A DNA stretch of 64,000 nucleotides from Xenorhabdus szentirmaii DSM 16338 (GCF_002632585.1 NZ_NIBV01000001.1:302067-366066), one strand, 5' to 3'. Positions 35,730 to 45,712 are shown, counted from the first letter of the stretch. A program made the numbers and translations. The notes: a model not told the origin generated them from the letters alone.

Positions 35730-36503
35730 ATGCCCTCTCGAACGATGATGAGGACAACTGCGGTCTTCGCTTTCTTTATCTCATTAATCTTTACCGGTCT
35801 GAGCTATGCCTCGACCAGTACCTCAAAGATGCAAGAGTATTCTCACAATGGCATTCAAAAAGATTTGCCTGATTTGCGAAAATACCCTTCAGGTACACCT
35901 CGGAAGAAAGCGTTTTTAAATGTTGTTGTCCCGGTAGTTGATCTCCATAATCAAAAGATTATGCAAGACCGCAAATGGCTCCTGTCACACCAGAAAAATC
36001 GACACTGGTCTGCACAGGAAATGAATCACTTGAAAATGATCTGCTCAGATTACAAAATGACCTGCAATTCACCAAAACAGGTCAATTGGAAAAAGCTGCT
36101 CAGTCGGGTTGACATAATACCGACTCATTTTGTCGCCACACAGGCAGCAGCAGAGTCCGGCTGGGGAACATCAGAACTTGCCCAGAAGAATAATAACCTG
36201 TTTGGTATGCGTTGTGTTTCTTGTAAGGCAAGTAAAGGAAAAGTCAAAGGGTATTCTGCTTACCGGACCATTGATGATTCCGTTGTCGCTTACATGAAAA
36301 ATCTGAATACGCACCGTGCTTATGAATCTCTGCGCACTGCACGGGCAGAACAGAGAACAACACAGAAGCCTCTGAATACCAGTAAGTTGATCGATAACCT
36401 TAATGGTTATTCTGAACTGGGCTCTGAGTATAATCGCTATTTACATAAAGTGTTTAATCGCAACAAGGAACTGATTTCACAAGTACAGGAGTTAGACATT
36501 TAA
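35730..36503 (+). CDS. bax: Bax, exported glucosaminidase-family protein
   Basis: 257 aa. Signal peptide to about residue 27 (FTGLSYA). A glucosaminidase/FlgJ-like domain covers roughly 120-250 with THFVATQAAAESGWGTSELAQKNNNLFGMRC, where Glu of AAAESGWG is the presumed catalytic acid. The continuation YRTIDDSVVAYMKNLNTHRAYE is also characteristic. The length and Cys pattern (CSDYKMTC; RCVSCKA) match enterobacterial Bax. It probably cleaves peptidoglycan glycan strands in the periplasm; the biological role is poorly known. It precedes an O-acetylation-type operon, separated by a terminator. Confidence 0.9.
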   Translation: MPSRTMMRTTAVFAFFISLIFTGLSYASTSTSKMQEYSHNGIQKDLPDLRKYPSGTPRKKAFLNVVVPVVDLHNQKIMQDRKWLLSHQKNRHWSAQEMNHLKMICSDYKMTCNSPKQVNWKKLLSRVDIIPTHFVATQAAAESGWGTSELAQKNNNLFGMRCVSCKASKGKVKGYSAYRTIDDSVVAYMKNLNTHRAYESLRTARAEQRTTQKPLNTSKLIDNLNGYSELGSEYNRYLHKVFNRNKELISQVQELDI

Positions 36504-36520
36504 CACTGATTCTCACTGCC

Positions 36521-36576
36521 AATAATCCACTTTGTCATACATGCCTTTGTCATACATGCAAGGTGGATTATTTTTT
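36521..36576 (+). terminator. Terminator after bax with long loop
   Basis: AATAATCCAC pairs with GTGGATTATT, followed by TTTT. The 32-nt loop contains a direct duplication of TTTGTCATACATGC, so a shorter ancestral loop was probably expanded. Confidence 0.8.
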
Positions 36577-36683
36577 ATCCTCCCTCTTTATCATCTATTG
36601 TAAATATAGGTAAACTCCATACTATAATATAAGGCATAATTATATTCCTTATCCTAATGATAAATGATTAGCCAGAGCCTAAT

Positions 36684-38105
36684 ATGAATTTCTTTTCTTT
36701 TGAATTTCTTGGATCGTTTGTTATTCTGCTGCTTGTCTACTGGCTTTTACAAAAAGCCCCCAAACTACAGAATTCATTATTAATTTTAGTCAGTTATTTA
36801 TTTGTACTCTCTTTTTCAGTCAAATTCGCCTATATTTTATTCTGCTATACTCTTTTTATTTACTTTTTGACGAATATTCTCAGCCGTTATTTATCCAATA
36901 AAGTCATATTTGCTCTTCTGACCATGGGGGTACTTGGCTGTTTCACTGTCTTCAAATATTATTCTTTTTTCCAAGAAGCCATTCAGCAATCACTGCTCAA
37001 TATCGGCATTGCCGTGGAACTGCCGGTTCTTGAATTATTGATGCCATTAGGCTTGTCATTCTATGCATTTCATTCCATCAGTTATGTTGTATCGGTATGT
37101 AAAAAAGAACTTCCTCCCGCCTCCCTGCCTGATGTCATTTTGTATCTTTGCTTTTTCCCCAGCATTGTGGCCGGCCCCATTAATCGGGCCAAAGATTTTC
37201 TGCCGCAAATTCAGACATCATCCAGAATAATGCTGGAACCCTTGAAAGCGCTGTTCTTGATCTCACTTGCCATCACAAAACTTTTTTTGCTCAGCTCGAC
37301 ATTGTCAGAAAATCTGGTGGACCCCGTTTTTGAAGATCCCTCCAACCATCATGCCGGGCAAATTCTTGTCGCAATTTATGCCTACGCCTGGAATATCTAT
37401 TTTAACTTTTCCGGTTATACCGACCTTGTCACAGGCATTGCGCTGTTATTAGGCTTCAGAGTGCCACAAAATTTCAATGCCCCTTATCTTGCGGAAAATT
37501 TACAAGTATTTTGGCGTCGCTGGCACATCAGCCTGTCAACGTTTATCCGTGATTACGTCTATATCCCTCTGGGAGGAAACAAAAAAGGCATTTTCCGCAA
37601 GAACCTGAATATGTTCTCTGCCATGGTTATTTCCGGTTTGTGGCATGGTGCAGGCCTGAGCTTTATTCTCTGGGGGGCCATTCACGGCTTAGGTTTAATC
37701 TTGCAGAATATTAAAAGCGCCCTATTTCCTGCGGAAAAAAAACACAACACCCCACAGGCTAAGAACCCGGTTTCATTATTTTTATCCCGTGTAGTGACAT
37801 TTCATTTTGTCTGCTTTGCCTGGGTCTTTTTCCGCAGCCCGACGTTCAATGATGCAATAGCGGTATTACATCAACTGGTTTCCGGCGATATCCTTATGGC
37901 TATGTTATCCAGCAGCCCATTATTGGCGGCTTTCTGGGGATTTTTTATTATCTATCCATGGCTGGTGGATCTCAGAAATAAAATGGAGAAAAACCATCAC
38001 CTGATTTCTTGGGTTTATTACCCAATTCCATTAGCCCTGATCCTCACTTTGGTATTTATGTTATCACCTTCTGGAATGCCAGGATTTATCTATGCCAACT
38101 TCTGA
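36684..38105 (+). CDS. MBOAT-family membrane O-acyltransferase (PatA/AlgI/DltB-like)
   Basis: 473 aa, 10-12 membrane segments. Family markers: LMPLGLSFYAFHSISYVVSV near 115, FFPSIVAGPINRAKDF near 155, NFSGYTDLVTGIALLLGF near 240, WRRWHISLSTFIRDYVYIPLGG near 275 and the catalytic His in SGLWHGAGLSFILWGAIHG near 320. It should move an acyl group, probably acetyl, across the inner membrane to a periplasmic acceptor. With the two overlapping SGNH genes downstream the set resembles peptidoglycan O-acetylation systems (PatA-PatB-Ape1); an exopolysaccharide or lipid target is also possible. Confidence 0.9.
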   Translation: MNFFSFEFLGSFVILLLVYWLLQKAPKLQNSLLILVSYLFVLSFSVKFAYILFCYTLFIYFLTNILSRYLSNKVIFALLTMGVLGCFTVFKYYSFFQEAIQQSLLNIGIAVELPVLELLMPLGLSFYAFHSISYVVSVCKKELPPASLPDVILYLCFFPSIVAGPINRAKDFLPQIQTSSRIMLEPLKALFLISLAITKLFLLSSTLSENLVDPVFEDPSNHHAGQILVAIYAYAWNIYFNFSGYTDLVTGIALLLGFRVPQNFNAPYLAENLQVFWRRWHISLSTFIRDYVYIPLGGNKKGIFRKNLNMFSAMVISGLWHGAGLSFILWGAIHGLGLILQNIKSALFPAEKKHNTPQAKNPVSLFLSRVVTFHFVCFAWVFFRSPTFNDAIAVLHQLVSGDILMAMLSSSPLLAAFWGFFIIYPWLVDLRNKMEKNHHLISWVYYPIPLALILTLVFMLSPSGMPGFIYANF

Positions 38106-39228
38106 ATTTACCTCTAATCTAAAAACAGTCGGGCAAGCTATTTTTGTGATTGTCCTGACCAGCTTAATGCTTATCTGGCTGAATCAAAATTCGTTGGATA
38201 ACTTCTGGCAACAAAAATATCACCGCAATTCTCCCTGGGTATCTCTAAAAGGAGAACCACTATGGGATTTAGGCAATAACGTGCGGCAAGGTACGATAGC
38301 CGCAGGTGAAACGTTTATGGCTTATGCAAAAGGTAAATATCAGGAGCCTCTGGCACAACCCACTCATATTCATCGTGGCCGGGAGGTCTTCCCTGCTGAC
38401 TTTCGGGTTGCGTTGCGCTTTCTTGAAGGTTATGTCTATCCGATAGAAAATCTTTCCTTTACCTTTCCCGAATTGCTCCGGAATGATATCAAACTGGTGC
38501 AATCCCCTTTTACCCAAAATAATTCAATACAACATCCCGTTGTTGAAATTATCCAGAAAACTCAGGTGAGTTTGGGGAAAAAAGACAAGGTGTTATTGAC
38601 GGGGGATTCAATGATGCAGGGCGTTGCGCCACATTTAAAACGCCGGCTCTATCAGGAATATGGTATTTCCAGTATTAACCTAAGTAAACAAAGTACAGGG
38701 TTGTCTTATCCTGGTTTTTTTGACTGGCCAAAAACCATCACTAATGCATTGAGAGATAATCCGGACATTAAATTAATTGTGGTTTTTTTAGGCCCGAATG
38801 ATCCCTGGGATATGCCCTCAAAACGCGGAGGGCCTTATTTGAAATTCGCCAGTGAAGATTGGGAAAAACTTTATCGTCAGCGAATTGATACTATTCTAAA
38901 CAGTGCCCATCAGCATCAGGTTGATGTCATCTGGGTCGGGCCACCCAGCATGCGCCAGAAAAAACTCTCTAACAACATGGTTTATCTCAATACCTTATAT
39001 CAAACGGAAGTGGCAAAAAGGGGAGAAATCTACATCGCGGTTAATGACCTGTTTAAATATAAATCCGATAATTATTCAGATTATATTGGTGATGGCAGCA
39101 GCACCACAAAACTTCGAAGTGGTGACGGTATTCATTTCAGTTTGAATGGGCAAAAAACCATTGCAGATTACCTATTCTCATTGATTACCTTTATTCAGGA
39201 GCCGGCTCAAGAAGATGCAACGATTTAA
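38092..39228 (+). CDS. SGNH/DUF459-type periplasmic protein (PatB-like)
   Basis: 378 aa, overlapping the MBOAT gene by 14 nt and the next gene by 14 nt. One N-terminal membrane anchor (about 13-33). The SGNH domain has GDSMMQG (Ser about 173), a Gly in STGLSYPG, VVFLGPND near 235 and DGIHFS (Asp/His about 345-348). In PatA/PatB-like pairs the periplasmic SGNH partner transfers the acetyl group to the acceptor. The match to DUF459 is by motif pattern. Confidence 0.85.
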   Translation: MPTSEFTSNLKTVGQAIFVIVLTSLMLIWLNQNSLDNFWQQKYHRNSPWVSLKGEPLWDLGNNVRQGTIAAGETFMAYAKGKYQEPLAQPTHIHRGREVFPADFRVALRFLEGYVYPIENLSFTFPELLRNDIKLVQSPFTQNNSIQHPVVEIIQKTQVSLGKKDKVLLTGDSMMQGVAPHLKRRLYQEYGISSINLSKQSTGLSYPGFFDWPKTITNALRDNPDIKLIVVFLGPNDPWDMPSKRGGPYLKFASEDWEKLYRQRIDTILNSAHQHQVDVIWVGPPSMRQKKLSNNMVYLNTLYQTEVAKRGEIYIAVNDLFKYKSDNYSDYIGDGSSTTKLRSGDGIHFSLNGQKTIADYLFSLITFIQEPAQEDATI

Positions 39229-40459
39229 AACACGCCGTACATTTTATCGGATAATGGGTACCGGTCTGGTGATTGTGCTCTCAGCCAGCCTGTTATCGTG
39301 CCATTGGGAAAAACACAAGCCTTCATCCGTTTCCCAAGAAACACAACCCTATCGCCAGCAACAGCTGACAGATTTTGGCGATCCCAATCTTCCGCTTCTA
39401 GCCGAGAAATTGCGTCATAGCGATACCCGTCAGCTTCATTTTGTGCAGCTCGGTGATTCTCATACCGCCGCAGATTTTTTTACCGGAAAATTACGCGTTT
39501 TATTGCAAGAGCGCTATGGTGATGCCGGCCCCGGATTTGTACCTCCAATGAGTGTTCCAGGCCAACGTAACGCGACAGTACGATTCACAGGGGATAAAAC
39601 CACCGGAGATAAAGCCGGCTGGTGGCTTTCAAACAGCCGGAAAGATAACCGGGCGGATTACCCTCTGGGAGGGTTGATTGCCATCCCTGAAAACGCCAAC
39701 AGCCTGATACAAATCAACTCGGCCACCGCCCATGGTGACTATTGGTTAAGTGCACTCTATCAATCCCATGAATCAACGGAACTGAAAGTACGCACCACCC
39801 GGAATTTACCCGCAATATCGTTACCTGAAACACAAAGTGAGTGGTATTTCTCACCACAACAACGTATCAATTTTCCCGTTACGCTCTATCCACAAGATAC
39901 ACAATTGAAAATAGGTGGCTGGCTGATAAAGCGCCAAAGCCCTGGTGTGATGTTATCTGCATTGGGTATTAATGGCGCGACAATAAATATGCCGGATAAA
40001 TGGCAACCCCAGTGGATTGAAACTCTGGCTGAATTGAAACCGGACGTTGTTATCCTCGCCTATGGGACTAACGAAGCCTTTAATGACATGTTAGATCTGG
40101 CGGAATACCAAAAAGAGCTGACGTCCAAAGTGCAGGAAATTCGCAGGGCAATCCCGCAAGCCCTCATTTTGCTGATTGGGCCGAATGATTCATTGAAAAA
40201 TAAAACCGCAGCAAACTGTGACGAACAGCAACCTGCGCTCCTTAATGGCGTGATTCAGGTTCAACAAGCTGTCGCCAGAGAACAGCACACCCTGTTCTGG
40301 GATTGGCGGGAATATATGGGCGGGCCATGTTCAGTCAAAGGATGGGCACAACAAGATCTTGCTCGTCCTGATTATGTTCATCTCTCCGCTGCCGGTTATG
40401 AACTCAGTGCCGAAGCGCTTTATAAACAGTTCATCGCATTGATTGAACAACAAAATTAA
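39215..40459 (+). CDS. SGNH-family lipoprotein (Ape1-like esterase or transferase)
   Basis: 414 aa. The N-terminus has a positively charged start, a hydrophobic core and lipobox LLSC near residue 26-29, so it is probably lipid-anchored. SGNH motifs: QLGDSHTAADFFTGKLR (Ser about 82), YGTNEAF near 284, LIGPNDS near 325 and DYVHLSAAGYE with His about 389. The GDSHTA start and the inserted beta-rich region (about 120-250) resemble O-acetylpeptidoglycan esterase Ape1, which removes what PatA/PatB adds. It overlaps the previous gene by 14 nt. Confidence 0.82.
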   Translation: MQRFKTRRTFYRIMGTGLVIVLSASLLSCHWEKHKPSSVSQETQPYRQQQLTDFGDPNLPLLAEKLRHSDTRQLHFVQLGDSHTAADFFTGKLRVLLQERYGDAGPGFVPPMSVPGQRNATVRFTGDKTTGDKAGWWLSNSRKDNRADYPLGGLIAIPENANSLIQINSATAHGDYWLSALYQSHESTELKVRTTRNLPAISLPETQSEWYFSPQQRINFPVTLYPQDTQLKIGGWLIKRQSPGVMLSALGINGATINMPDKWQPQWIETLAELKPDVVILAYGTNEAFNDMLDLAEYQKELTSKVQEIRRAIPQALILLIGPNDSLKNKTAANCDEQQPALLNGVIQVQQAVAREQHTLFWDWREYMGGPCSVKGWAQQDLARPDYVHLSAAGYELSAEALYKQFIALIEQQN

Positions 40460-40488
40460 ATAATCACGTTGAACAATTTATCGCAGAC

Positions 40489-40513
40489 CACGCCCTCAGG
40501 GGCGTGTTTTTTT
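40489..40513 (+). terminator. Terminator after the O-acetylation operon
   Basis: CACGCC arms with a short loop followed by seven T; 30 nt beyond the stop and between convergent operons. Confidence 0.88.
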
Positions 40514-40594
40514 AACTCGCTATTACATTTTGCATTGCCGCAAAACATCTCTTCGCCCATGCGAATGAGACAAGTCACAATAACTTGAAAGCGA

Positions 40595-41932
40595 TTACAG
40601 CAGGGAAAAATAAATCATGCCAACAATTGCGCCGGCTGTGCCAAGGATAGTTTCCATTACAGACCATGTTTTCAGGGTTTGTGCTTCTGTCGCCCCTGTA
40701 AATTTACCGAATAACCAGAAACCCGAATCATTCACATGGCTCAGAACCAAAGAGCCACCAGCAATACAAATTGACAATGCTGCCATTTGTGCCCCGGAAT
40801 AGCCCAACTCCCCGATGGCTGGCAGAACCAATCCCACTGTGGTCAGGCACGCCACGGTTGCCGAACCTTGGATAACACGCACCGCACCCGCCAGCATAAA
40901 ACATGCCAGCGCAACGGGCAGACCCGCACCAACCAGCTCATTGCCCAGCGCTGGCCCAACGCCGGAATCAATCAATACTTCTTTGAATACACCACCCGCT
41001 CCCGTTACCAGCAGGATAATCCCCGCAGGTTGCAGTGCCGCTGCGCAAATATCCATGACTTTTTCTTTGCTCATTCCCCGGCGGATCGCCAAACCATAAA
41101 TAGCAGCCAAACACGCAGCCAGAATCGCAGTAAACGGATGACCAATAAACTCCAGCCAGGAACGTAGCTCAGGCTGATTGCCCACGAAATGAACACCAAT
41201 CGTTTTCAATCCCACCAATATCAGCGGAAACAATACCAGCGCCAAACTGAAGCCAAAGGAAGGCATCTGGTTTTTACCTAGGCTTGGGGTAGACAGATCT
41301 TTGGGCAAATTCAATGTGACATATTTACTGATAAAGCTGCCGTATATCGGGCCGGCCAATAACATGCCAACAATTGCCGCACTTAACCCGATAAGGATCA
41401 TCCATCCAAAATCGGCGCCCATTTGCTGTGCCAGCAACATAGGCGTCGGCCCCGGCACCAAAAACGCGGCTGCGGCCGCAACACCGGCAAACAGCGGGAT
41501 AGCCAATTTCACAACATTGCTGTTTGTACGGCGGGCAACGGCAAACACCACACCAATCAGCAAAACAACCGCCACATCAAAGAACAGAGGCAATGCACAA
41601 ATCAGACCGGCAATACCCAGTGCATAATTTGCCCGTTTTTCGCCAAAACTCTCCAGCAATTTCGCCGCAATCTGATCAAGAGCGCCGGTTTCATGCAAGA
41701 TCTTGCCAAACATTGATCCCAATGCCACAACGACCGCCAGAAAACCTAACGTACCTGACATACCGTTTTCCATTGTCTGAATGATTTGTTTCAGTGGCAT
41801 ACCCGAAAATATCCCCGCTCCGATTGAAACCATAATCAGAGCAAGAAAAGCATGCATTCTCACTTTCATCACTAAAAACAACAATAGAAGCACAGAACCG
41901 ACAGAGGTCAGTACCAAATTTAAGGTACTCAT
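40595..41932 (-). CDS. gntU: Gluconate permease GntU (GntP family)
   Basis: 445 aa (E. coli GntU 446). About 12-14 membrane segments. It is nearly colinear with GntU from its MSTLNLVLTSVGSVLLLLFLVMK start, with GFLAVVVALGSMFGKILHE, PLFAGVAAAAAFLVPGPTPML and IQGSATVACLTTVGLVLPAI segments. It brings gluconate in by proton symport. It lies 2 nt after gntK on the same strand; both are probably expressed from the GntR-controlled promoter upstream of gntK. Confidence 0.92.
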   Translation of the reverse strand: MSTLNLVLTSVGSVLLLLFLVMKVRMHAFLALIMVSIGAGIFSGMPLKQIIQTMENGMSGTLGFLAVVVALGSMFGKILHETGALDQIAAKLLESFGEKRANYALGIAGLICALPLFFDVAVVLLIGVVFAVARRTNSNVVKLAIPLFAGVAAAAAFLVPGPTPMLLAQQMGADFGWMILIGLSAAIVGMLLAGPIYGSFISKYVTLNLPKDLSTPSLGKNQMPSFGFSLALVLFPLILVGLKTIGVHFVGNQPELRSWLEFIGHPFTAILAACLAAIYGLAIRRGMSKEKVMDICAAALQPAGIILLVTGAGGVFKEVLIDSGVGPALGNELVGAGLPVALACFMLAGAVRVIQGSATVACLTTVGLVLPAIGELGYSGAQMAALSICIAGGSLVLSHVNDSGFWLFGKFTGATEAQTLKTWSVMETILGTAGAIVGMIYFSLL

Positions 41933-41934
41933 TC

Positions 41935-42489
41935 CTATACCTCACTCACATAGGCAGTTGTTTTAATTATGCAATCAATAGATTGAATTGTATGTTTTAC
42001 CACTTCACCAAGAGTAGGTTTGATATCAATGTGATGCACGTCTTTCTCATCACAACCGGGTTCTTCCAACGTATTAAATTGCGAAATTAACATTTGTGGT
42101 TTGAAAAAATGCCCTTTGCGTGATTTCAGGCGATGTTCAATTAAATCAAAATCGCCTTTCATATAAAGGAATGACAAATGTTCATTATCCTCACGTAATA
42201 TATCCCGGTAGCTTTTTTTCAAAGCAGAACATACAAGAAGAGAGATATGATTCGTACCTTGCATGGCAAAAATGGCATCGTTTAATGCTTTCAGCCACGG
42301 TTGGCGATCATTATCATCCAAAGCGTGCCCTTGCGCCATTTTTATAATATTGGCGCGGGGATGAAGAAAATCCCCATCAAGAAATGCCGCGCCCAACTGA
42401 CGGGCAACACTACAGGCAACCGCAGATTTACCGCTGCCAGATACCCCCATCAATACAAAAACATGATTTAACTGCCGGGTATCGCTCAT
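41935..42489 (-). CDS. gntK: Gluconokinase GntK
   Basis: 184 aa. P-loop GVSGSGKS at 15-22 and the DGDFLHPRANIIKMAQGHALDDNDRQPWL segment, characteristic of gluconokinases. C-terminal LKSRKGHFFKPQMLISQFNTLEEP. It phosphorylates gluconate to 6-phosphogluconate for the Entner-Doudoroff and pentose phosphate routes. First gene of gntKU; the double operator lies 115-143 nt upstream. Confidence 0.94.
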   Translation of the reverse strand: MSDTRQLNHVFVLMGVSGSGKSAVACSVARQLGAAFLDGDFLHPRANIIKMAQGHALDDNDRQPWLKALNDAIFAMQGTNHISLLVCSALKKSYRDILREDNEHLSFLYMKGDFDLIEHRLKSRKGHFFKPQMLISQFNTLEEPGCDEKDVHHIDIKPTLGEVVKHTIQSIDCIIKTTAYVSEV

Positions 42490-42603
42490 ATCAAACTCCT
42501 TTATCTAATTCTGACTACCTGACTCTCTTTATGGCGTATCGACAAAATATGAGTAACGAAGTAAAACATGCCAAAAAAGCACTTAAAAATATAGCCAGCA
42601 TAA

Positions 42604-42632
42604 ATGTTACCGGTAACTTTTACCGGTAACAT
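42604..42632. promoter_or_regulatory. Tandem GntR operators upstream of gntK
   Basis: Two GntR-type palindromes centred on TTACCGGTAAC stand head to tail with their ends touching: ATGTTACCGGTAACT at 42604-42618 and TTTTACCGGTAACAT at 42618-42632. The E. coli GntR site has the same core. Together they form one larger symmetrical element. Gluconate should release GntR and induce gntKU. Confidence 0.9.
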
Positions 42633-42738
42633 TATCCGTATAAAAGGAGAATGAGCAATCAATCAGGATCGCAAAAAAAAGAAAGTGTGAGGTTTATCGC
42701 AATTGAAGATAAAAATGCATCATTTTGCCCTGCAAAAT

Positions 42739-43734
42739 TTACACGCTTTCCCCCAATGAAAGCGTGAATCCAACATCAATCATCGTCTGTTGCAGCTTTT
42801 CCCCCTTCATGCGGGACAGCAAAGATTCAGCGGCCCTACGCCCCATCACATCCCGGGGGGTCAGTATGCTGGCCAGCTTCGGTGTCATAACCTGACCGAT
42901 ATTATGACCATGAAATCCCGCTACCGCGATATCTTCCGGCACGTTGATCCCCTGACGCTGGCATTCGAAAATCGCACCAATGGCAATATCATCATTCGTG
43001 CAAAACAAGCCATCCACATCCGGATATTTTTGGCGGGTTTCCTGCAAAAGTTGTGCTCCCAGCGAATAAGATGAACTTGACGGCGTCATTATTTTTCTTG
43101 GCCGAAGACCGGAGCTTCGCATCGCCGCTTCAAATCCCTGCAAACGGATCAATGTCCGTTCATCTTGTCTGGCCCCCAGATACACCACTTGTTTATGGCC
43201 CCGTTCAATCATTGCCATTGTCATTTGACGTGCAGCTTCAAAGTTGTCAATGCCTACCGCGATATCAATGCAAGGCGATATACTGTCCATCAGTTCAACC
43301 ACGGGAATGCCGGTGGTCTGCAATACCTTCAGTGTCTTGGGTGTATGCGTGCGCTCAGCCAGGATCAGGCCATCGATATTGTAAGAAAGCAGGGAAAGCA
43401 GACGTTCTTCCTCTTTCTGGGCAGAGTAACCATAGTGGGCAAGCATGGTCTGATATCCATTGCGATCAGTGATATGCTCGATCCCACGGATCACTTCTGC
43501 AAAAACCTGATTAGTCAATGAAGGGAGCAAAACGCCAATGGCCCGGCTGGTGGAGTTAGAAAGAATATCCGGTACGCGATTAGGAATGTAACCCAGTTGT
43601 TCTACTGCTTCCGCGATCCGTTTTCCCAATGCTTCTGAAACCTGCTCTGGTTTACGTAAAAAACGACTGACCGTCATTTTTGTAACTCCCACGAGGTTTG
43701 CAACATCTTGTAAAGCAGGTCTTTTTTTCTTCAT
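42739..43734 (-). CDS. gntR: Gluconate repressor GntR (LacI family)
   Basis: 331 aa, same as E. coli GntR. LacI-type helix-turn-helix at the N-terminus (LQDVANLVGVTKMTVSRFLRKP), then a hinge with SNSTSRAIGVLLPSL and a periplasmic-binding-like effector domain (VELMDSISPCIDIAVGIDNFEAARQM; FCTNDDIAIGAIFECQRQG). It is encoded just upstream of gntKU with the operators between, so it can control them and possibly read through. Confidence 0.94.
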   Translation of the reverse strand: MKKKRPALQDVANLVGVTKMTVSRFLRKPEQVSEALGKRIAEAVEQLGYIPNRVPDILSNSTSRAIGVLLPSLTNQVFAEVIRGIEHITDRNGYQTMLAHYGYSAQKEEERLLSLLSYNIDGLILAERTHTPKTLKVLQTTGIPVVELMDSISPCIDIAVGIDNFEAARQMTMAMIERGHKQVVYLGARQDERTLIRLQGFEAAMRSSGLRPRKIMTPSSSSYSLGAQLLQETRQKYPDVDGLFCTNDDIAIGAIFECQRQGINVPEDIAVAGFHGHNIGQVMTPKLASILTPRDVMGRRAAESLLSRMKGEKLQQTMIDVGFTLSLGESV

Positions 43735-43976
43735 TTTAGTGTAATGCGATCAGTTATCGAAATAATCAGATGAATAACCTGCGGTTTTAACATATTTATG
43801 CATCATAATAACATGCTTTTTAGTTAAAAATGCCCGTACATTCTCATCTCACTCATCAATGAATATCGAAACTGTGATGATTTACACATGCCTGAATAAA
43901 TACCGATAAGTAATCACCCTTCCATCGCTTTTTAAATTGCCGCCAAATGGGCTGCGCTCACGCACTTTATTGAGAT

Positions 43977-45284
43977 TTATTGAAACTGAGGCAAATATGC
44001 CTGATTAAGCTGCAATATCTCTTCCAATAATGCAGGCTCCAGCGCTGCGCCTGCAATTAAAGGGTGTGTCACCAAGGCCAGCAATGCCGCCTTCCGCTCT
44101 CCATGAACCGCAGCTTCAATCGTCAAACGTTCAAACGCCTTAACCTGTTGTGTCAGAGACAACATGCTGTCCGGCAAATGACCAAATACCAAAGGGTGTG
44201 CACCTTGGGCATCAACAATGCAGTTAGTCTCAATCACGGCATCATCCGGCAAGCCATGAATGGCGCCACGATTCATCGTGTTCACCACTAACTGTGTACC
44301 AAGGTTATTGTGAATTGATGAAATTAATTCCAATGCAACTTCAGAATAGAATGCCCCCCCACGAAAACTTAATTGCTCCGGTTTGTGAGCAAGCATGGGA
44401 TCGGCATACAACTCAAATAATTGCCGCTCCACTTGCATGACTTGCTCTGCCCGGGTGCCTTTGCTCGCCGCACTCTCTTTCTCTTCCTGCAACATTTTAC
44501 CGGTCTGATAAAAATAACGGTGATAAGGGCAAGGTATCGCCCCCAATGCCCGCAAAAACTCAGGCGGCCAAGGCTCTTCCTTAATATTATTCATTGTCAG
44601 CTCAGCACCATTGCACAACAGCTCCAGCACCTGTTCCGTCTCATCTTTACCATTCACCAAAACCTGATGAACCCAAACCATATGGTTGAGGCCTGCAAAG
44701 CGCAATTGCACATTCGGGTAAGATTGCTGCATCATATTGGCGATCATGTGATGCATGGATATGGGCACATTGCATAATCCGATGATCTTGGCCTTGCTAT
44801 AGCGGGACACCGCTTCAGTGACAACACCCGCAGGGTTAGTGAAATTAATGATCCATGCATCCGGCGACAGGCACTCCACTTTACGCGCAATGTCCAGTAA
44901 AACAGGGATTGTCCGCAATGCCTTGGCAAATCCTCCCACCCCTGTCGTTTCCTGCCCGAGCAAACCATATTTCAGCCCCAGACGCTCATCCGCAGCACGG
45001 GCCGGAAGTTGCCCGACACGTAACTGAGTCAGGACAAAACTGGCCCCGGCAATCGCCTCATCCGGAGAATAATGCACACTGACAACAACCCCCTGTAACC
45101 CATGGCGATCCAGCATCCGGCGTGTCAATCCCGCAATAATCTCAACTTTCCCCCGCCCCGCCTCCACATCCACCAATGCCAGTTCAGAAATTGGCAGCAG
45201 GTGCTTTCGCTGGATCAACCCTTCCACCAATTCAGGTGTGTAACTGCTGCCACCACCAATAACCGCAATTTTGATTGATTTCAT
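43977..45284 (-). CDS. Family GH4 6-phospho-beta-glucosidase (CelF/ChbF-like)
   Basis: 435 aa. GH4 NAD(H)- and metal-dependent hydrolase: dinucleotide motif [17 protein letters not shown] at the start, [14 protein letters not shown] near 145, the metal-binding Cys in [11 protein letters not shown] near 171, and [10 protein letters not shown] near 198 with the conserved His. It splits the phosphorylated disaccharide brought in by the PTS encoded upstream. The last gene of that operon (16-nt gap to the IIA gene). Whether the sugar is cellobiose, chitobiose or lichenan-derived cannot be settled from sequence. Confidence 0.9.
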   Translation of the reverse strand: MKSIKIAVIGGGSSYTPELVEGLIQRKHLLPISELALVDVEAGRGKVEIIAGLTRRMLDRHGLQGVVVSVHYSPDEAIAGASFVLTQLRVGQLPARAADERLGLKYGLLGQETTGVGGFAKALRTIPVLLDIARKVECLSPDAWIINFTNPAGVVTEAVSRYSKAKIIGLCNVPISMHHMIANMMQQSYPNVQLRFAGLNHMVWVHQVLVNGKDETEQVLELLCNGAELTMNNIKEEPWPPEFLRALGAIPCPYHRYFYQTGKMLQEEKESAASKGTRAEQVMQVERQLFELYADPMLAHKPEQLSFRGGAFYSEVALELISSIHNNLGTQLVVNTMNRGAIHGLPDDAVIETNCIVDAQGAHPLVFGHLPDSMLSLTQQVKAFERLTIEAAVHGERKAALLALVTHPLIAGAALEPALLEEILQLNQAYLPQFQ

Positions 45285-45300
45285 GTCTCTCTTTTCCTGT

Positions 45301-45672
45301 TTATTGACCTTTTTCTATGATGCTCTGATTAACCAGCCCCCCAAGTACCGGTAAACGCTGATAAAGATCGATAATATGATTGGCGAGATCCTGAATCACC
45401 ATCGCATTCATCAAATGATCCTGCGCATGAACGGTGATCAGATTGACAGGTAATTTTCCGCATCCTTCATCCATACCAATCAGCTTTGTCTGGATAACAT
45501 GCGCTGCACGGGTTTCCTGCCGGGACTCCTCCATTAACCTCTTCGCTTGCTGAAAACTCCCCTCTTTCGCCTGTTGCAGTGCCATCAGTGCACTACTGCG
45601 CGCACTGCCGGCATGCACCAGCAACTCAATAATTTGCTGTTCAAAAAGGCTCTGCTCATAATCCGTGGACAT
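45301..45672 (-). CDS. PTS lactose/cellobiose-family EIIA component
   Basis: 123 aa. All-helical PTS IIA of the lactose/N,N'-diacetylchitobiose family; the phospho-acceptor His is in LITVHAQDHLMNA (His82). The N-terminal IIELLVHAGSARSSALMALQQAK is characteristic. It passes phosphate from HPr to EIIB. Gene order in the operon is IIB, IIC, IIA, hydrolase. Confidence 0.92.
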   Translation of the reverse strand: MSTDYEQSLFEQQIIELLVHAGSARSSALMALQQAKEGSFQQAKRLMEESRQETRAAHVIQTKLIGMDEGCGKLPVNLITVHAQDHLMNAMVIQDLANHIIDLYQRLPVLGGLVNQSIIEKGQ

Positions 45673-45712
45673 GCCTTACTCCCTCCTGCTTTGCAATTGT
45701 GCCCGTTATCTT

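Noticed and set aside
40787-41784. Multiple overlapping plus-strand frames opposite gntU
   Set aside because: They arise from the codon bias of the permease gene; none has known domains.
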